Assembly: GCA_934193095.1 (NCBI GenBank)
Contig: CAKPUX010000004.1
Span: 1-64,000, forward strand
Direction: 5' to 3'
Length of the DNA stretch: 64,000 bases
From: an uncultured Dialister sp.
Lineage (GTDB): Bacteria > Bacillota > Negativicutes > Veillonellales > Dialisteraceae
Shown here: in pieces, positions 31,840 to 40,981 of the stretch
How positions within the stretch are numbered: position 1 is the first letter of the stretch
How the letters are laid out: every line of letters starts with the position of its first letter
Position numbers and translations under genes: made by a program
The notes under the pieces: model-generated
The model's input: the letters and a program-made list of their open reading frames with translations, nothing else
Told to the model about the DNA's origin: nothing
Databases searched by the model: none

Positions 31840-32274
31840 AAGGGTTCAGGGTTCAGGGTTCAGGGTTCAGGGTTCAGCAGGTTCAGCAGGTTCAGCAGGT
31901 TCAGCAGGTTCTATAGGTTCAATGGGGGGTGGTGCGGCGCATAAAAATAGGGAAGCGCCGCGAAGTATAAATACTGACAATGCCCGAAGACCGGAGGACA
32001 GAAGCTAGAAGTCAGATATCAGAAGCCAGAAGCCAGAAGCCAGAAGCCAGAAGCCAGAAGCCAGAAGCCAGAAGCCAGAAGCCAGAAGTCAGAAGTCTGA
32101 AGTCTAACGTCTGAAGTCTAACGTCTAACGTCTAACGTCTAATCCCTAATCCCTAATCCCTAGTCACCAGTCCCTAGTCCCTAGTCACCAGTCCCTAGTC
32201 CCTAGTCACCAGTCACCAGTCACCAGTCACCAGTCACCAGTCACCAGTCACCAGTCACCAGTCACTCTCATCCC
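31840..32274. repeat. Dense tandem 7-nt arrays around a core hairpin
   Basis: The order is GGGTTCA units about four times, then a 9-nt GCAGGTTCA unit four times (31842-31905), and the core hairpin (31934-31961). Next come CAGAAGC units about twelve times (32000-32095), AACGTCT and AGTCTGA units (32090-32142), AATCCCT units (32140-32162), and AGTCACC/AGTCCCT units (32160-32268). Almost every tract has period 7. There is no gene in 556 nt. Confidence 0.85.
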
Positions 32275-33606
32275 CTAAGCCCCTGCGACGAGTGCCCGCC
32301 AGCCTTTGTGTTCTAGGCGGTAGAGGAGGACGGTCGCGCAGGAGGCGCGGATGATCTGATCGAGGAGGAGCGCACACCAGCAGCCGATGAGTCCAAGGTC
32401 CAGCACATAGAGGAAGAAGGCGGTCATGAGCGGGCGCAGGAAGGTGATGGAGAGGAAAGAGTAGCCAGCCACCTGTGCGGCCTTGCCCGAGCCGCGCAGA
32501 ATGCCCGCCGAGAGGATCGCGTGTGCTTCCGGGAAGCTCACGACTGCGACGAAGATCATGATGACAGAGGCGATTTCCAGAGAGGAGGCATCATTCGAGT
32601 ACAGCGAGAAAATGTCTGCGCGGAAGAAGAGGATCGCCGCGCATACGATGGCCGAGAGGATGAGGCTCCATTTGAGACCGCATTTCTTGTAGCCGTGCCA
32701 GTCTTCTTCGCTGCCCTTGCCGCAGGACTGCCCCGCCATGACCATGCTCGCCTTGCCGAAGCCCATGATGAAGTCATAGTAGACGTCACAGATATTCATG
32801 CAGATGCTGTGTACGGCGAAGGGGATCGTGCCGAGTCCTGCCGCCATGCGGCCGAAGAGCACCATGCCCACGCGTTCACTGCCCTGTTCCGAAAGAATGC
32901 TGAGAAGGATCGGCATGATGCGGCGGAAGTACGCACGGTCAGGAAGGTAGCTTCCGCCGGAGAAGAAAGATTCATTTTTCAAAATCCACGCGGTCCATGC
33001 GAGTGTGAAGAGCGTACTCGCGAGCGTACCGATGGCTGCGCCCGTCACGCCGAGGGAGGGGATCGGGCCGAAACCGAAGATCAGGAGTGCATTCAGCGCA
33101 AGGTTCACCACATTGCCGCAGACATTCGTCTTCATAATGACGCTCGTGCGTCCGTAGCCCAGCTGCACCGCCTGCAGGATGAGTGTGAGCGAGGTCACGT
33201 AGACCGAGGCAAGCGCGATGGAGCCATACGCCATGGCTTCTGCCATGTACTCATCATTCGCGCCCATGAGGTAGAAGATGTCATCCAGGAAAATATAAAA
33301 GAGGATGTGCAAAAGACCCATGAAGATCGCACAGAGCGTGAGCGATTTCTTCATGATATCCGCCGAGCCTGCCGTGTCGCCGGCTCCTGCCTTCTTGGAA
33401 ACGAGCAGTGTCACCGAAGAGGCGAGAGAGCGGGAGAAGCAGAGCAGGATGAGACGCGGCTGCAGGAAAATGCTGACAGCTGCGATGGACAAAGCTCCCA
33501 GTGCGCCGACCATGATGAGGTCGGTCGAGGCGAGGAGGATCATGAAGAGCCCTTCCAGTGCGGCAGGCAGTGCGATCTTGAAGTAGTTTCTGTCGTAAGT
33601 ATGCAT
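32275..33606 (-). CDS. MATE family efflux transporter
   Basis: This 443-aa, 12-helix antiporter has two MatE halves (residues about 12-170 and 235-400). Visible motifs are ASTDLIMVGALGALSIAAVSI in the first half and GMVLFGRMAAGLGTIPFAVHSICMN in the second. Such pumps export cationic drugs or metabolites using Na+ or H+; the substrate is unknown here. The ribosome site is weak (TAGGGAC). It has an upstream AT-rich promoter region. Confidence 0.9.
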   Translation of the reverse strand: MHTYDRNYFKIALPAALEGLFMILLASTDLIMVGALGALSIAAVSIFLQPRLILLCFSRSLASSVTLLVSKKAGAGDTAGSADIMKKSLTLCAIFMGLLHILFYIFLDDIFYLMGANDEYMAEAMAYGSIALASVYVTSLTLILQAVQLGYGRTSVIMKTNVCGNVVNLALNALLIFGFGPIPSLGVTGAAIGTLASTLFTLAWTAWILKNESFFSGGSYLPDRAYFRRIMPILLSILSEQGSERVGMVLFGRMAAGLGTIPFAVHSICMNICDVYYDFIMGFGKASMVMAGQSCGKGSEEDWHGYKKCGLKWSLILSAIVCAAILFFRADIFSLYSNDASSLEIASVIMIFVAVVSFPEAHAILSAGILRGSGKAAQVAGYSFLSITFLRPLMTAFFLYVLDLGLIGCWCALLLDQIIRASCATVLLYRLEHKGWRALVAGA

Positions 33607-34252
33607 GAGAGTCCCTATTAGAATTTTTTGAAATGAAAATCACTACATTAGAAAATTCTTTTATATTTTATATAAAGAAGCAGGGAAAAGCAAGGCGAAG
33701 AGAAGAAAAAATGGCTTAGGCGCGCCGAACTTTAAAAATTCAAGTGGGGGGAGTGACTGGTGACTCGTGACTGGTAGCTAGGGATTGGTGGCTAGGGATT
33801 AGGTTTGCGATACGAGAAAACCGCTAGTCTCAAAACTCCGCGGCGCTTCTGATTTTTATGCGCCACACCACTCCCTTTGAACCCTCTGAACCTGTAGAAC
33901 CCGCTCCCCCTCTTTCGCATGTAATCAAAGGACGGCGCGCCCCACGGGCTAACTCTGAAGTTTGAAAGCAGGAATGAGTAGCTAGGGATTAGGAGCTTCG
34001 AGTGACTAGTGACTGGTGACTAAATGCCACTTTCGGGCATCGCCACTATCTATACTCTGCGGTGTTTCCATATTTTTATGCGCCGCACCAGCACTCCTCA
34101 CTCCTAACTCCTCACTCCTAACTGGCGAGCAAAGCTTTCATCCACAATCAGTGGACGAGCCGCCCCATAGGCTAACCCTGAACCCCTTTTCCCTTCCCTT
34201 GCGCCGCGCACCCCATTCGTTTAAAATAAGAACTAAATGATCAGGAGGGTAC
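33607..34252. repeat. Gene-free block: two composite repeats
   Basis: After an AT-rich promoter-like stretch for the MATE gene (to about 33700) come CTGGTGA/CTAGGGATT units, a core hairpin copy with a decayed right arm (33840-33866), GAACC-type units and GGGCTAAC. A second composite follows, with GGGCATCGCC, a decayed core at 34059-34086, CCTCACT/CCTAACT units (34096-34122) and GGCTAACCCTGAACC. There is no gene. Confidence 0.7.
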
Positions 34253-35653
34253 ATGATTTTTATGATGACAGAAAAGAAAAAGCTCTACCTCTCGCTTTTC
34301 GGCATCTTTTTCGTGATCTTTATCCTGAACAGTTTCATGGTACGCAGCGCGGGGGATGACTACGTGTACTCCTTTATGTGGGAAGGACACTCGATGTACG
34401 AGCCGCTGTCAGCGGACGCGCGGCGCATCGCGAGCTTCTCGGATATTGCGGTGTCTGCGTGGTCGTACTTCCTGACGTGGGGTGGACGCATTGTCGCGCA
34501 GTCGATGGCGATGTTTTTCCTCTGGATGCCGCGAGGCGTCTTCAATGTGGCCATCGCGCTCACAGTGGTGCTCCTCGTCCTCCTCATGCAGTGGACGGCA
34601 CGCGGCGGGAAAGTCACGATGGATCTTCCTGCGAAGAGCGTCCTTATCACCGGCTTCTTTCTCTGGGCATTTCAGGCGAATTTTTGCGGCATCTTCATCT
34701 GGCTGGACGGCTCGTGCAATTATCTCTGGCCGATGGTTTTTCTTCTGGCGTGGCTGCTGCCTTACATCCGGCATTACATGACGGATGGGGAAGCGCGCTA
34801 TGGAGGCTGGCTCTCGCCGCTCCTCTTCCTTCTGGGGCTTCTTGCCGGGAACGGAAATGAAAATACGCTCTGTTGGATCGGGCTTTTCGGACTGTTTTAT
34901 CTCTATCACATATATAAGAAAGGAGAGATGCAGCTCTGGATGCTGACGGGCTTCCTCGGGCTCTCCATCGGCTATGGGATCCTCATGCTGGCGCCGGGAA
35001 ATCTGGTGCGCATGGAAGAGAGCGGAGAGAGCTTCCGGCTCTTCCAGTTCTCTGTCAAAGCCTTCGTGGCGATCTGGTTTCATACGCTGCTGCTCTCGCC
35101 CTTCTATTTCTACCTGATGAAAGCCTTTCGGAAGAGGAGAGCGCTCTGTGCTTTTTCCGGCGGCAGGAAATATGTCCGTCTCTCGCTCTGGTTTCTATCG
35201 GCGAGCCTACTCTTTGAGATCATCATGTGCCTCTCGCCGGAATTTCCCTTCCGCAGCCTTTTCCCGAGCACCATCTTCTGCCTGACGGCGGCGCTCCTCA
35301 TGCAGCACGCCGCTGATCGCGCCGGCGCATCGCCGGTCCGTTTGCCGGGGGCTGGGGTGATGAAGCGGCTGGCCACCCTCTACTTCGCCTTCACCTTCGC
35401 CATGACCTTCTGGATATTTGTGGAAAATGCCAGATGGTTTGACCGCTGGCTCGGAGAGGCTGAGGCCATGCGCGGGACACCGGCTATCCTCTCTATCACC
35501 GAGCGACCGCCGTATGAGGAGGAGCTGTGGACGTACCTTACAGGCTTTCACCATTACGCCGTGGGATTGAAATCTGATCCAGCACATTGGGGCAATGCTG
35601 CGATGGCGCGTTTCTATGACATCGGCGGCGTGACGATGGCGGAGAAGAAGTGA
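34253..35653 (+). CDS. Polytopic membrane protein, DUF6056-like
   Basis: This 466-aa protein has about ten hydrophobic helices. The segment SAGDDYVYSFMWEGHSM after the first helix carries an acidic pair like that of glycosyltransferase-type membrane enzymes (GT-C-like). SYFLTWGGRIVAQSMAMFF and WLDGSCNYLWPMVF resemble DUF6056 proteins, for which a surface-glycan role is suspected. That is inference. CAGGAGG precedes the ATG. It is monocistronic, directly upstream of the pilus cluster, with no visible functional link. Confidence 0.75.
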   Translation: MIFMMTEKKKLYLSLFGIFFVIFILNSFMVRSAGDDYVYSFMWEGHSMYEPLSADARRIASFSDIAVSAWSYFLTWGGRIVAQSMAMFFLWMPRGVFNVAIALTVVLLVLLMQWTARGGKVTMDLPAKSVLITGFFLWAFQANFCGIFIWLDGSCNYLWPMVFLLAWLLPYIRHYMTDGEARYGGWLSPLLFLLGLLAGNGNENTLCWIGLFGLFYLYHIYKKGEMQLWMLTGFLGLSIGYGILMLAPGNLVRMEESGESFRLFQFSVKAFVAIWFHTLLLSPFYFYLMKAFRKRRALCAFSGGRKYVRLSLWFLSASLLFEIIMCLSPEFPFRSLFPSTIFCLTAALLMQHAADRAGASPVRLPGAGVMKRLATLYFAFTFAMTFWIFVENARWFDRWLGEAEAMRGTPAILSITERPPYEEELWTYLTGFHHYAVGLKSDPAHWGNAAMARFYDIGGVTMAEKK

Positions 35654-35853
35654 CGGCTTCCTTCTTAAAGGATCTGTACACGATGCATTTTGGACAAGCA
35701 TGAATAGAAAATTCTTAATATATAGAATTTCTAAAATCGATGTGATAGAATTAAACAAGCATGTACTAAAGGCTTTGCAATAACGGAAAAACAAAAGCTC
35801 CTTCGCACCGGCGGGGAGTGAAATAGAAGGGTATCCCGAGAAGAGGGGGTCAC
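35654..35853. promoter_or_regulatory. Upstream region of the Tad pilus genes
   Basis: This AT-rich stretch contains a TGTGATAGAAT extended -10 candidate (about 35739-35749). A leader of about 100 nt follows, with CTCC/GGAG pairing near 35800-35819 and GGGGG before the cpaB ATG. I recognise no known riboswitch; a c-di-GMP aptamer consensus is not evident. Confidence 0.35.
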
Positions 35854-36831
35854 ATGAAACTAGCAGACAAACTGGCCAAGACCGCAGGGAAGATGTCGCC
35901 TAGGAAGCTCATCCTTCTCTGCGCTTTCTTTGCGCTCATGATCTTCATCATCCTGTACAGCACACTGTCTTCCTTCGAAGACAAGAAAGAAGAAAAGACA
36001 CCGGAGGCAGTGGGCGTCGCCGTCATCGAAGCAGCGACGGATATTTCGCCGCGGACGGTCATCACGGATGATATGCTGAAAGCCTCTGTAGTACCGGAAA
36101 GTCTGCTCCCGCCGGGGGCTTTGACAGACAAGAAGCTCATCGTCGGGCATAAGGCTGGCGTCACCATCCTTGCTGGCGATGTCGTCACCAGGCGAAAACT
36201 CGATGTGTCGGCAGCCGCCGGTTTTCAGGGGCTCATCCCGGATGGGATGCGCGCGCTGTCTTTTGGCATCAATGACATTTCCGGCGTCTCCGGCTTTGCG
36301 AAGCCCGGCGACCATGTGGATATCCTCCTGATCTCCAGTCAGGACGGGAAGAACCGCGTCACTTCGAAGATGCTGCTCCGTGATGTCCTGCTGCTTGCCA
36401 TCAATAAGTCCAGCATGGGTCAGGGCTACGTCGCACCGAAGAAGGATGACAAAGACGGAAAAGATGAATCGAATGGAAATAAAATGCCGACCGCGCCGCG
36501 TCGCACGGATACGTCCTCGATGGGGACGCCCGCTGTCGCGACGGTCGCTCTCTCGCCCTATGATGCGGCGAAACTCACCGCATCCCTGCAGGTCGGACAG
36601 GTACAGCTGATGCTGCGTCCGGCAGACGGGGCGGCTGAGACAGAATCGGTCGCCTACTATGTGATCCCGCTGCCGAAGCCGGATTCGCAGCCGCCGGCCG
36701 CTCCGTCCTATGCGCCATACCCTCCGCAGGGCGCGCCCCAGCCGCAGGTGGAGATCAGCGGGGGACAGACCGGCACCGCCGGCAGTGGTATCGAAGTCAT
36801 TCGTGGTACAAGCGTAACGAGGGGGCAGTAA
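35854..36831 (+). CDS. cpaB: Flp pilus assembly protein CpaB/RcpC
   Basis: This 325-aa protein has one N-terminal membrane helix (residues about 18-40) and a SAF domain (about 48-112; AATDISPRTVITDDMLK). The RcpC/CpaB domain begins at GLIPDGMRALSFGINDISGVSGFAKPGDHVDILL. A proline-rich C-terminus (PPAAPSYAPYPPQGAPQPQ) ends it. It lies in the periplasm and is linked to the secretin in Tad machines. It is followed 1 nt later by the secretin gene. Confidence 0.92.
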   Translation: MKLADKLAKTAGKMSPRKLILLCAFFALMIFIILYSTLSSFEDKKEEKTPEAVGVAVIEAATDISPRTVITDDMLKASVVPESLLPPGALTDKKLIVGHKAGVTILAGDVVTRRKLDVSAAAGFQGLIPDGMRALSFGINDISGVSGFAKPGDHVDILLISSQDGKNRVTSKMLLRDVLLLAINKSSMGQGYVAPKKDDKDGKDESNGNKMPTAPRRTDTSSMGTPAVATVALSPYDAAKLTASLQVGQVQLMLRPADGAAETESVAYYVIPLPKPDSQPPAAPSYAPYPPQGAPQPQVEISGGQTGTAGSGIEVIRGTSVTRGQ

Positions 36832-36832
36832 G

Positions 36833-38515
36833 ATGAACGGAATGAAAAAAAGAATCGGACTCCTCCTCGCTGCTGCGATGCTCTCCTTCGGAAGCGCCTG
36901 CGCTGCTGAACCTGTCGAGGTGTCCCTGAATGAATCGAAATACATGGCCGCTTCCGGCATCACACGTCTTGCCGTCGGAAATCCTGCCATCGCCGACGTA
37001 CAGCTTCTCTCTTCAGGAGATTTCCTCCTCGTCGGGAAGAAAGCAGGGACGACATCCCTCATCGTCTGGTCAGATGGCGGACGGCGCACCGAGTACACCG
37101 TGTACGTCGCAGGCAATGACCGCGGCATGTCGAGCGCCATTCAGGACGCTATCGGCTATCCGAAGGTCCATGTGCAGATGATCAAGGACCGCGTGATGCT
37201 TCGCGGCAAGGTCGAGAACCAGTATGAGCACGACACCGCACTGAAGATCGCCGGCCTCTACACCGGCGGCGATGGCTCCGGCGTGATCGATCTCCTCGAG
37301 ATGGAGCATCCGAGCCAGATCCGCCTCGAGGCGCAGATCATAGAGATCAATTCGGACTACACCAAGAACCTCGGCATCCAGTACTGGTCGCAGACCCCGG
37401 GGGCGAGCAGCAGCTCTGGCAGTAGTTCGAATAATCCCAATAACGACATCACCGTAGGCACCGCAGGCCTCTTCTACGGCGGCGAAGATTTCTCCTCCTC
37501 CAGAAAACACGGCGGCTGGCTGGGCTCTCATGTCGCAAATGTGAATGTGACCCTGCAGGCGCTCATCAATGAAGGAAAGGCGCGCATCCTCTCCCGCCCG
37601 TCCATCACGACGATGTCCGGAAAGACCGCAAACATCCTGATCGGCGGACGCATCCCGATTCCTGTCTCGGATGGCAATGGCAATGTATCCATCGACTGGC
37701 ATGAATACGGCGTGAAGCTCAATATCGAGCCAGTCGTCGACTCGGAAGACAAGATCACCTCGAAGGTCCATGCTGAAGTATCGACGCTGGACTACAGCCA
37801 TGGCGTCAAGATCGACTCCTTCAGCGTACCGGGCATCGCGACCCGCGAGGCCGAGTCCGAAGTCAATGTCCGCTCCGGCATGACCATGGCGATCGGCGGC
37901 CTCATTAATTCCGAAGATGCGAAAATCGTATCGAAGATCCCGCTCTTGGGAGATCTTCCCATCATCGGGCGTTTCTTCCGTCATACATCGAATACTCGCG
38001 ACAAGCGCGAACTTATTATCCTCATCACACCGACCCTCGTTGCAGACGATACCCCTGCGCCGATGAGCCAGCGCATGAAGAAAAGCTATGAGGAAATCGA
38101 GCGCGCCGCAAGAAACCGTGAGCTTGTAGAGACGAGAAAGCCCGTTCCGCAGGGGACAGACACCGAGGAGCGTGACCTCTGGGGCGAAAAGCCCGGAGAC
38201 GATGACACCATCATCCTCGAAGAAAAAGCCCCGGCCAAGACGCGGTCCTACCTCTTGAAGACCACGGACATTCACGGCGAGCCGATCCTCGTCCCTATGA
38301 CCGAGGAAGACTACGAGGCAGAGAAAGACCGTTTGACCGTCGCCCGTCGAGAAAAGACAAAGCCGGAGAAAAAGGCAAAGCAGGAGACTGCCCGGCCAGA
38401 CGTAAAGATACAGCAGCCCACCCGCACCGCCGCTGACGCCGAAGCCCAGAGGGCAAGGATCAAGGCAGCGATGGATAGGTACTCCGGAAAGAGCACGACC
38501 TCGACAAGCAGGTAA
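36833..38515 (+). CDS. cpaC: Tad pilus secretin CpaC/RcpA
   Basis: This 560-aa outer-membrane channel has a signal peptide at 1-24 (LLLAAAMLSFGSACA). A pilus N-terminal domain (27-97; GITRLAVGNPAIADVQLLSSGDFLLVGKKAG) and a BON-like segment (about 100-140) follow. The secretin core is at about 165-400 (GMTMAIGGLI and IPLLGDLPIIGRFFRH). A charged tail of about 150 residues after the core is longer than usual. A secretin implies an outer membrane. It forms one unit with cpaB. Confidence 0.93.
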   Translation: MNGMKKRIGLLLAAAMLSFGSACAAEPVEVSLNESKYMAASGITRLAVGNPAIADVQLLSSGDFLLVGKKAGTTSLIVWSDGGRRTEYTVYVAGNDRGMSSAIQDAIGYPKVHVQMIKDRVMLRGKVENQYEHDTALKIAGLYTGGDGSGVIDLLEMEHPSQIRLEAQIIEINSDYTKNLGIQYWSQTPGASSSSGSSSNNPNNDITVGTAGLFYGGEDFSSSRKHGGWLGSHVANVNVTLQALINEGKARILSRPSITTMSGKTANILIGGRIPIPVSDGNGNVSIDWHEYGVKLNIEPVVDSEDKITSKVHAEVSTLDYSHGVKIDSFSVPGIATREAESEVNVRSGMTMAIGGLINSEDAKIVSKIPLLGDLPIIGRFFRHTSNTRDKRELIILITPTLVADDTPAPMSQRMKKSYEEIERAARNRELVETRKPVPQGTDTEERDLWGEKPGDDDTIILEEKAPAKTRSYLLKTTDIHGEPILVPMTEEDYEAEKDRLTVARREKTKPEKKAKQETARPDVKIQQPTRTAADAEAQRARIKAAMDRYSGKSTTSTSR

Positions 38516-39018
38516 AAGTGGTGGGTTCAAGGCTCAGGTGCGGCGCAAAAAAATATGTGACTGGTAGCTAGGGATGAGTGGCTAGGGATTAGGGATTGGG
38601 GATTAGGAGTGACTGGGATTTTTCCGGCATCGTCATCCCGAGCGCAGCCGAGGGATCTTTCTTGCACTGCGGGAATCAGCGTGTATGCGCTGAGGGGAAA
38701 CGATGTCTTGGTGCTGCCTCACATCAGGCGATGAGCGTTCTGCCATAAAGATCGAGGGCTACGCTCGAAATGACGATGTGCGCGAAGCGCTATCGAAACT
38801 TCGCGGCGCTTCTATATTTTTATGCGCCGCACCACCATTTCTCATTTCTCATTTCTAATTTCTCATTCAAACGAGGCTTTCAAACGCAATCAAAGGACGT
38901 ACGTCCCGTGGGCTAACCCTGAACCCTGAACCTACAACCTTCATTCTGATAAAGAGTCCTCTGAGACTTTTTATAGATTCCGTTTCTATACATTTCACGA
39001 AAAGGAGGTGAAATCATT
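38516..39018. repeat. Gene-free block with a nested TIR element; flp leader
   Basis: A partial core (GGTGCGGCGCAAAA) and CTAGGGATTAG units are followed by a 145-bp element with terminal inverted repeats (38631-38775). The core hairpin (38803-38830), TTTCTCATTTC units and GGGCTAACCCTGAACC come next. Bases 38945-39005 look like the flp promoter region (TATACA near 38988) before AAAGGAGGTG. There is no gene. Confidence 0.7.
38631..38775. mobile_element. MITE-like element with terminal inverted repeats
   Basis: It begins CGTCATCCCGAGCGCAGCCG, continues AGGGATCTTT, and ends AAGATCGAGGGCTACGCTCG then AAATGACG. The two ends are imperfect inverted repeats of about 28 nt. There is no coding capacity. 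A related copy is at 55031-55190, and fragments lie at 15926, 18143, 30968 and 46395. It sits inside the composite repeat. Confidence 0.55.
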
Positions 39019-39258
39019 ATGATGAACAGAGCAAAACAGATGTATGACTACTATGTCAGACCTGTACTCGGCGAAAAAGGCCAGGACATGGTCGAATACG
39101 CACTGATGCTGGCGATCATCGTCGGCATTGGCTGGCTGATCTATCAGCAGAGCGGAATTCAGACTTCGATTAATCAGGTATTCAAGGATTCTGCTACCCT
39201 GATGTCTACCGCTGCAGATCAAACCGCTGCGCCTTCCGCAGGCGGCACAGGCAAATAA
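39019..39258 (+). CDS. flp: Flp/Fap-type pilin
   Basis: This 79-aa type IVb pilin has a 22-residue basic leader and the prepilin cleavage motif KG-QDMVEYAL (Glu at +5). A hydrophobic helix (ALMLAIIVGIGWLIY) and a short Thr/Ala/Ser-rich tail follow. It is the major subunit of the pilus assembled by the surrounding genes. AAAGGAGGTG lies upstream. It is followed by a strong stem-loop, and no other pilin copy was seen. Confidence 0.93.
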   Translation: MMNRAKQMYDYYVRPVLGEKGQDMVEYALMLAIIVGIGWLIYQQSGIQTSINQVFKDSATLMSTAADQTAAPSAGGTGK

Positions 39259-39267
39259 TGGTTCAAT

Positions 39268-39334
39268 GGTACTTGCTGCATAGCAGGTACCATCGAGAAA
39301 GGACAGCCGTGGGCTGTCCCTTCTCGATGGTATC
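39268..39334 (+). terminator. Mutually exclusive stem-loops after flp
   Basis: Hairpin A (GGTAC-TGCT/AGCA-GTACC, 39268-39291) shares GGTACC with the 5' arm of a much longer hairpin B (39286-39334). In hairpin B, GGTACCATCGAGAAAGGACAGCC pairs with its near-exact complement around a GT loop. Only one can form at a time. B has only a short T tract, so it may stabilise flp mRNA or limit read-through rather than terminate fully. Confidence 0.65.
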
Positions 39335-39427
39335 TACTAGGGTGAATGGGTGATCGTTAGGCAGGAGCTGTCGCCGTACCCATTTCTTTCCGATTTACGC
39401 ATCAAAAGCATCCCCGAAGGAGGCGTG

Positions 39428-40240
39428 ATGTCCATGGTAGGCCGCAAAGGCACGATCATTACTGTATTCAGCACGGCGTACGCCGTGGGAAAGACGCTCA
39501 TCGCCATCAATATGGCGGCAGAGCTGGCAAAGAACCGTCATACCGTCTGTCTGATCGATCTGGATCTGCAGTTCGGAGACGTGGCGAGTGCGCTCAAGCT
39601 CACGCCGGAGAAGACGATCGCAGACGCAGAGAGATCCATGCGCAAGCATCCGGATGACACCGTAGCCGCCGAGTATCTGACGCCCTTCTCTTCCGGCGGC
39701 GTCTCCTTCGATGTGATGGCGAATCCGAAGCTCCTCGAAGAGGCGTACAACCTTGACACGACGCTCATTCGTGACCTCGTCGTACAGCTCCAGCTCGAGT
39801 ATGACTACCTCATCATTGATACGACATCGACCTTCAGTGCGCTCAACCTCTCCCTTATGGATCTTTCGACAGTGATCGACTTCATCGGCATCGTCGACTT
39901 CATCCCGACCATCAAGAACATGAAGCGCGGCTCGGATGCCCTGAAGGAGCTCGGCTATGATGACAATAAGATCCGCTACGTCCTGAACCGTTCGAATGCG
40001 CGCACCCGCATCAATGTCAAGGATGTCGAAGCGATCCTGGGCCACCAGTTCCACTACGTCATCCCGAACGATTTCCAAACGGCCGCCGAATCCATTAAGA
40101 CCGGCGTCCCACTCGTCCTTTCGGCGAAGGACACGCCGCTTGCCAAAGGCATCCGCACCATGGTGGATACCTATGAAGAAGACCCCGCCTCGCCCCAAAA
40201 GTCACAAGAGGGCGGCTGGCTGTCGAGACTGTTCTCATAG
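39428..40240 (+). CDS. TadZ/CpaE-like ATPase without receiver domain
   Basis: This 270-aa MinD/ParA-fold protein has its P-loop at ITVFSTAYAVGKTLIAINMA, where the signature lysine of the deviant Walker A (KGGxGKT) is replaced; only the GKT lysine remains. CLIDLDLQFGDVASALKL and YDYLIIDTTSTF are the switch-like and Walker B blocks, as in CpaE. The ATG at 39428 has GAAGGAGG in front; the longer frame from 39350 lacks one. It has no N-terminal receiver domain, unlike the second copy at 41737. It probably helps localise the Tad machine. Confidence 0.85.
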   Translation: MSMVGRKGTIITVFSTAYAVGKTLIAINMAAELAKNRHTVCLIDLDLQFGDVASALKLTPEKTIADAERSMRKHPDDTVAAEYLTPFSSGGVSFDVMANPKLLEEAYNLDTTLIRDLVVQLQLEYDYLIIDTTSTFSALNLSLMDLSTVIDFIGIVDFIPTIKNMKRGSDALKELGYDDNKIRYVLNRSNARTRINVKDVEAILGHQFHYVIPNDFQTAAESIKTGVPLVLSAKDTPLAKGIRTMVDTYEEDPASPQKSQEGGWLSRLFS

Positions 40241-40562
40241 ACGTCGAAGTGAATGCGTAGGAAATCAGTCAATACCCTTGGCTCCCCATCGGGGTAATGC
40301 TATTAAGTTAAGCGGCAGAACGTTCTTGGCTCCCCATCGGGGGAGCTGCCCGAAGGGCTGAGGGGGCAGCACTACGGTATATCCCACATTGTTCGATAAC
40401 CGCTAGCATGCCCCTATTGCCTTCGGCACTTCCCCCGAGGGGGGAAGCAAGACATTACGTTGCGTATCATTTCCTTCACTTAGCACCATTGCCTTCAGTG
40501 GCATATAATATGCAAGGAAAGTATTTTTACTGGAGCTATTATGAAAATTTGAGGTACTCGCT
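40241..40562. repeat. Gene-free block: palindromic repeat units
   Basis: There are partial copies (from 40277 and 40325) of the element whose full 197-bp tandem form lies at 40982-41700. They contain TTGGCTCCCCATCGGGG, CTGCCCGAAGGGCTGAGGGGGCA and GCCTTCGGCACTTCCCCC...GGGGGAAGC. There is no gene. Confidence 0.7.
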
Positions 40563-40943
40563 ATGGTGAGATCGGCAATGGACTCGCGGTTAAAGCAATG
40601 TGCTACAAATTTGCGGAAAAATATGACAGATGAAGAGCGTAAGCTGTGGTATCTGTTCTTGCATAGATACCCCGTTAGATTTAGGCGGCAGTATCTGATC
40701 AACGGCTTTATTGCGGATTTCTATTGCAATGCTGCGAAACTGGTTATTGAGTTAGACGGATCACAACATTATTCTGATTTTGGTAAAGCTCATGACCAAT
40801 GGAGAAGCCAATGCATTGAGCAGAGTGGCATACAGGTACTTCGGTTTTCAAATGGAGACATTCACGAAAGGTTTCAAGGCGTGTGTATGATGATAGATAG
40901 AGTTGTGAAAGAGCGCCTCGCTGTTTTGTGTAATGGCTATTGA
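40563..40943 (+). CDS. DUF559 endonuclease-domain protein
   Basis: This 126-aa protein has the Vsr-like restriction-endonuclease fold of DUF559. It contains LRKNMTDEERKLWYLF, FRRQYLINGFIADFYCNAAKLVIELDGSQHY (catalytic Asp/Glu region) and VLRFSNGDI. GAGG lies 9 nt before the ATG. Codon use is more A/T-rich than in the pilus genes around it. It lies between two TadZ genes within repeat DNA, which suggests later insertion. Such proteins are often near mobile DNA; the cellular role is unknown. Confidence 0.85.
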   Translation: MVRSAMDSRLKQCATNLRKNMTDEERKLWYLFLHRYPVRFRRQYLINGFIADFYCNAAKLVIELDGSQHYSDFGKAHDQWRSQCIEQSGIQVLRFSNGDIHERFQGVCMMIDRVVKERLAVLCNGY

Positions 40944-40981
40944 TAAAAATGCTTGTGAAATAAAGGAAAGCGCCGAAGCCG

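Noticed and set aside
32000..32270. CRISPR array
   Set aside because: The units are 7 nt and contiguous, with no spacers and no 23-40-nt direct repeats; no cas genes are nearby.
35780..35853. c-di-GMP riboswitch before cpaB
   Set aside because: The GEMM-I and class II consensus segments are not present; only weak CTCC/GGAG pairing was seen.
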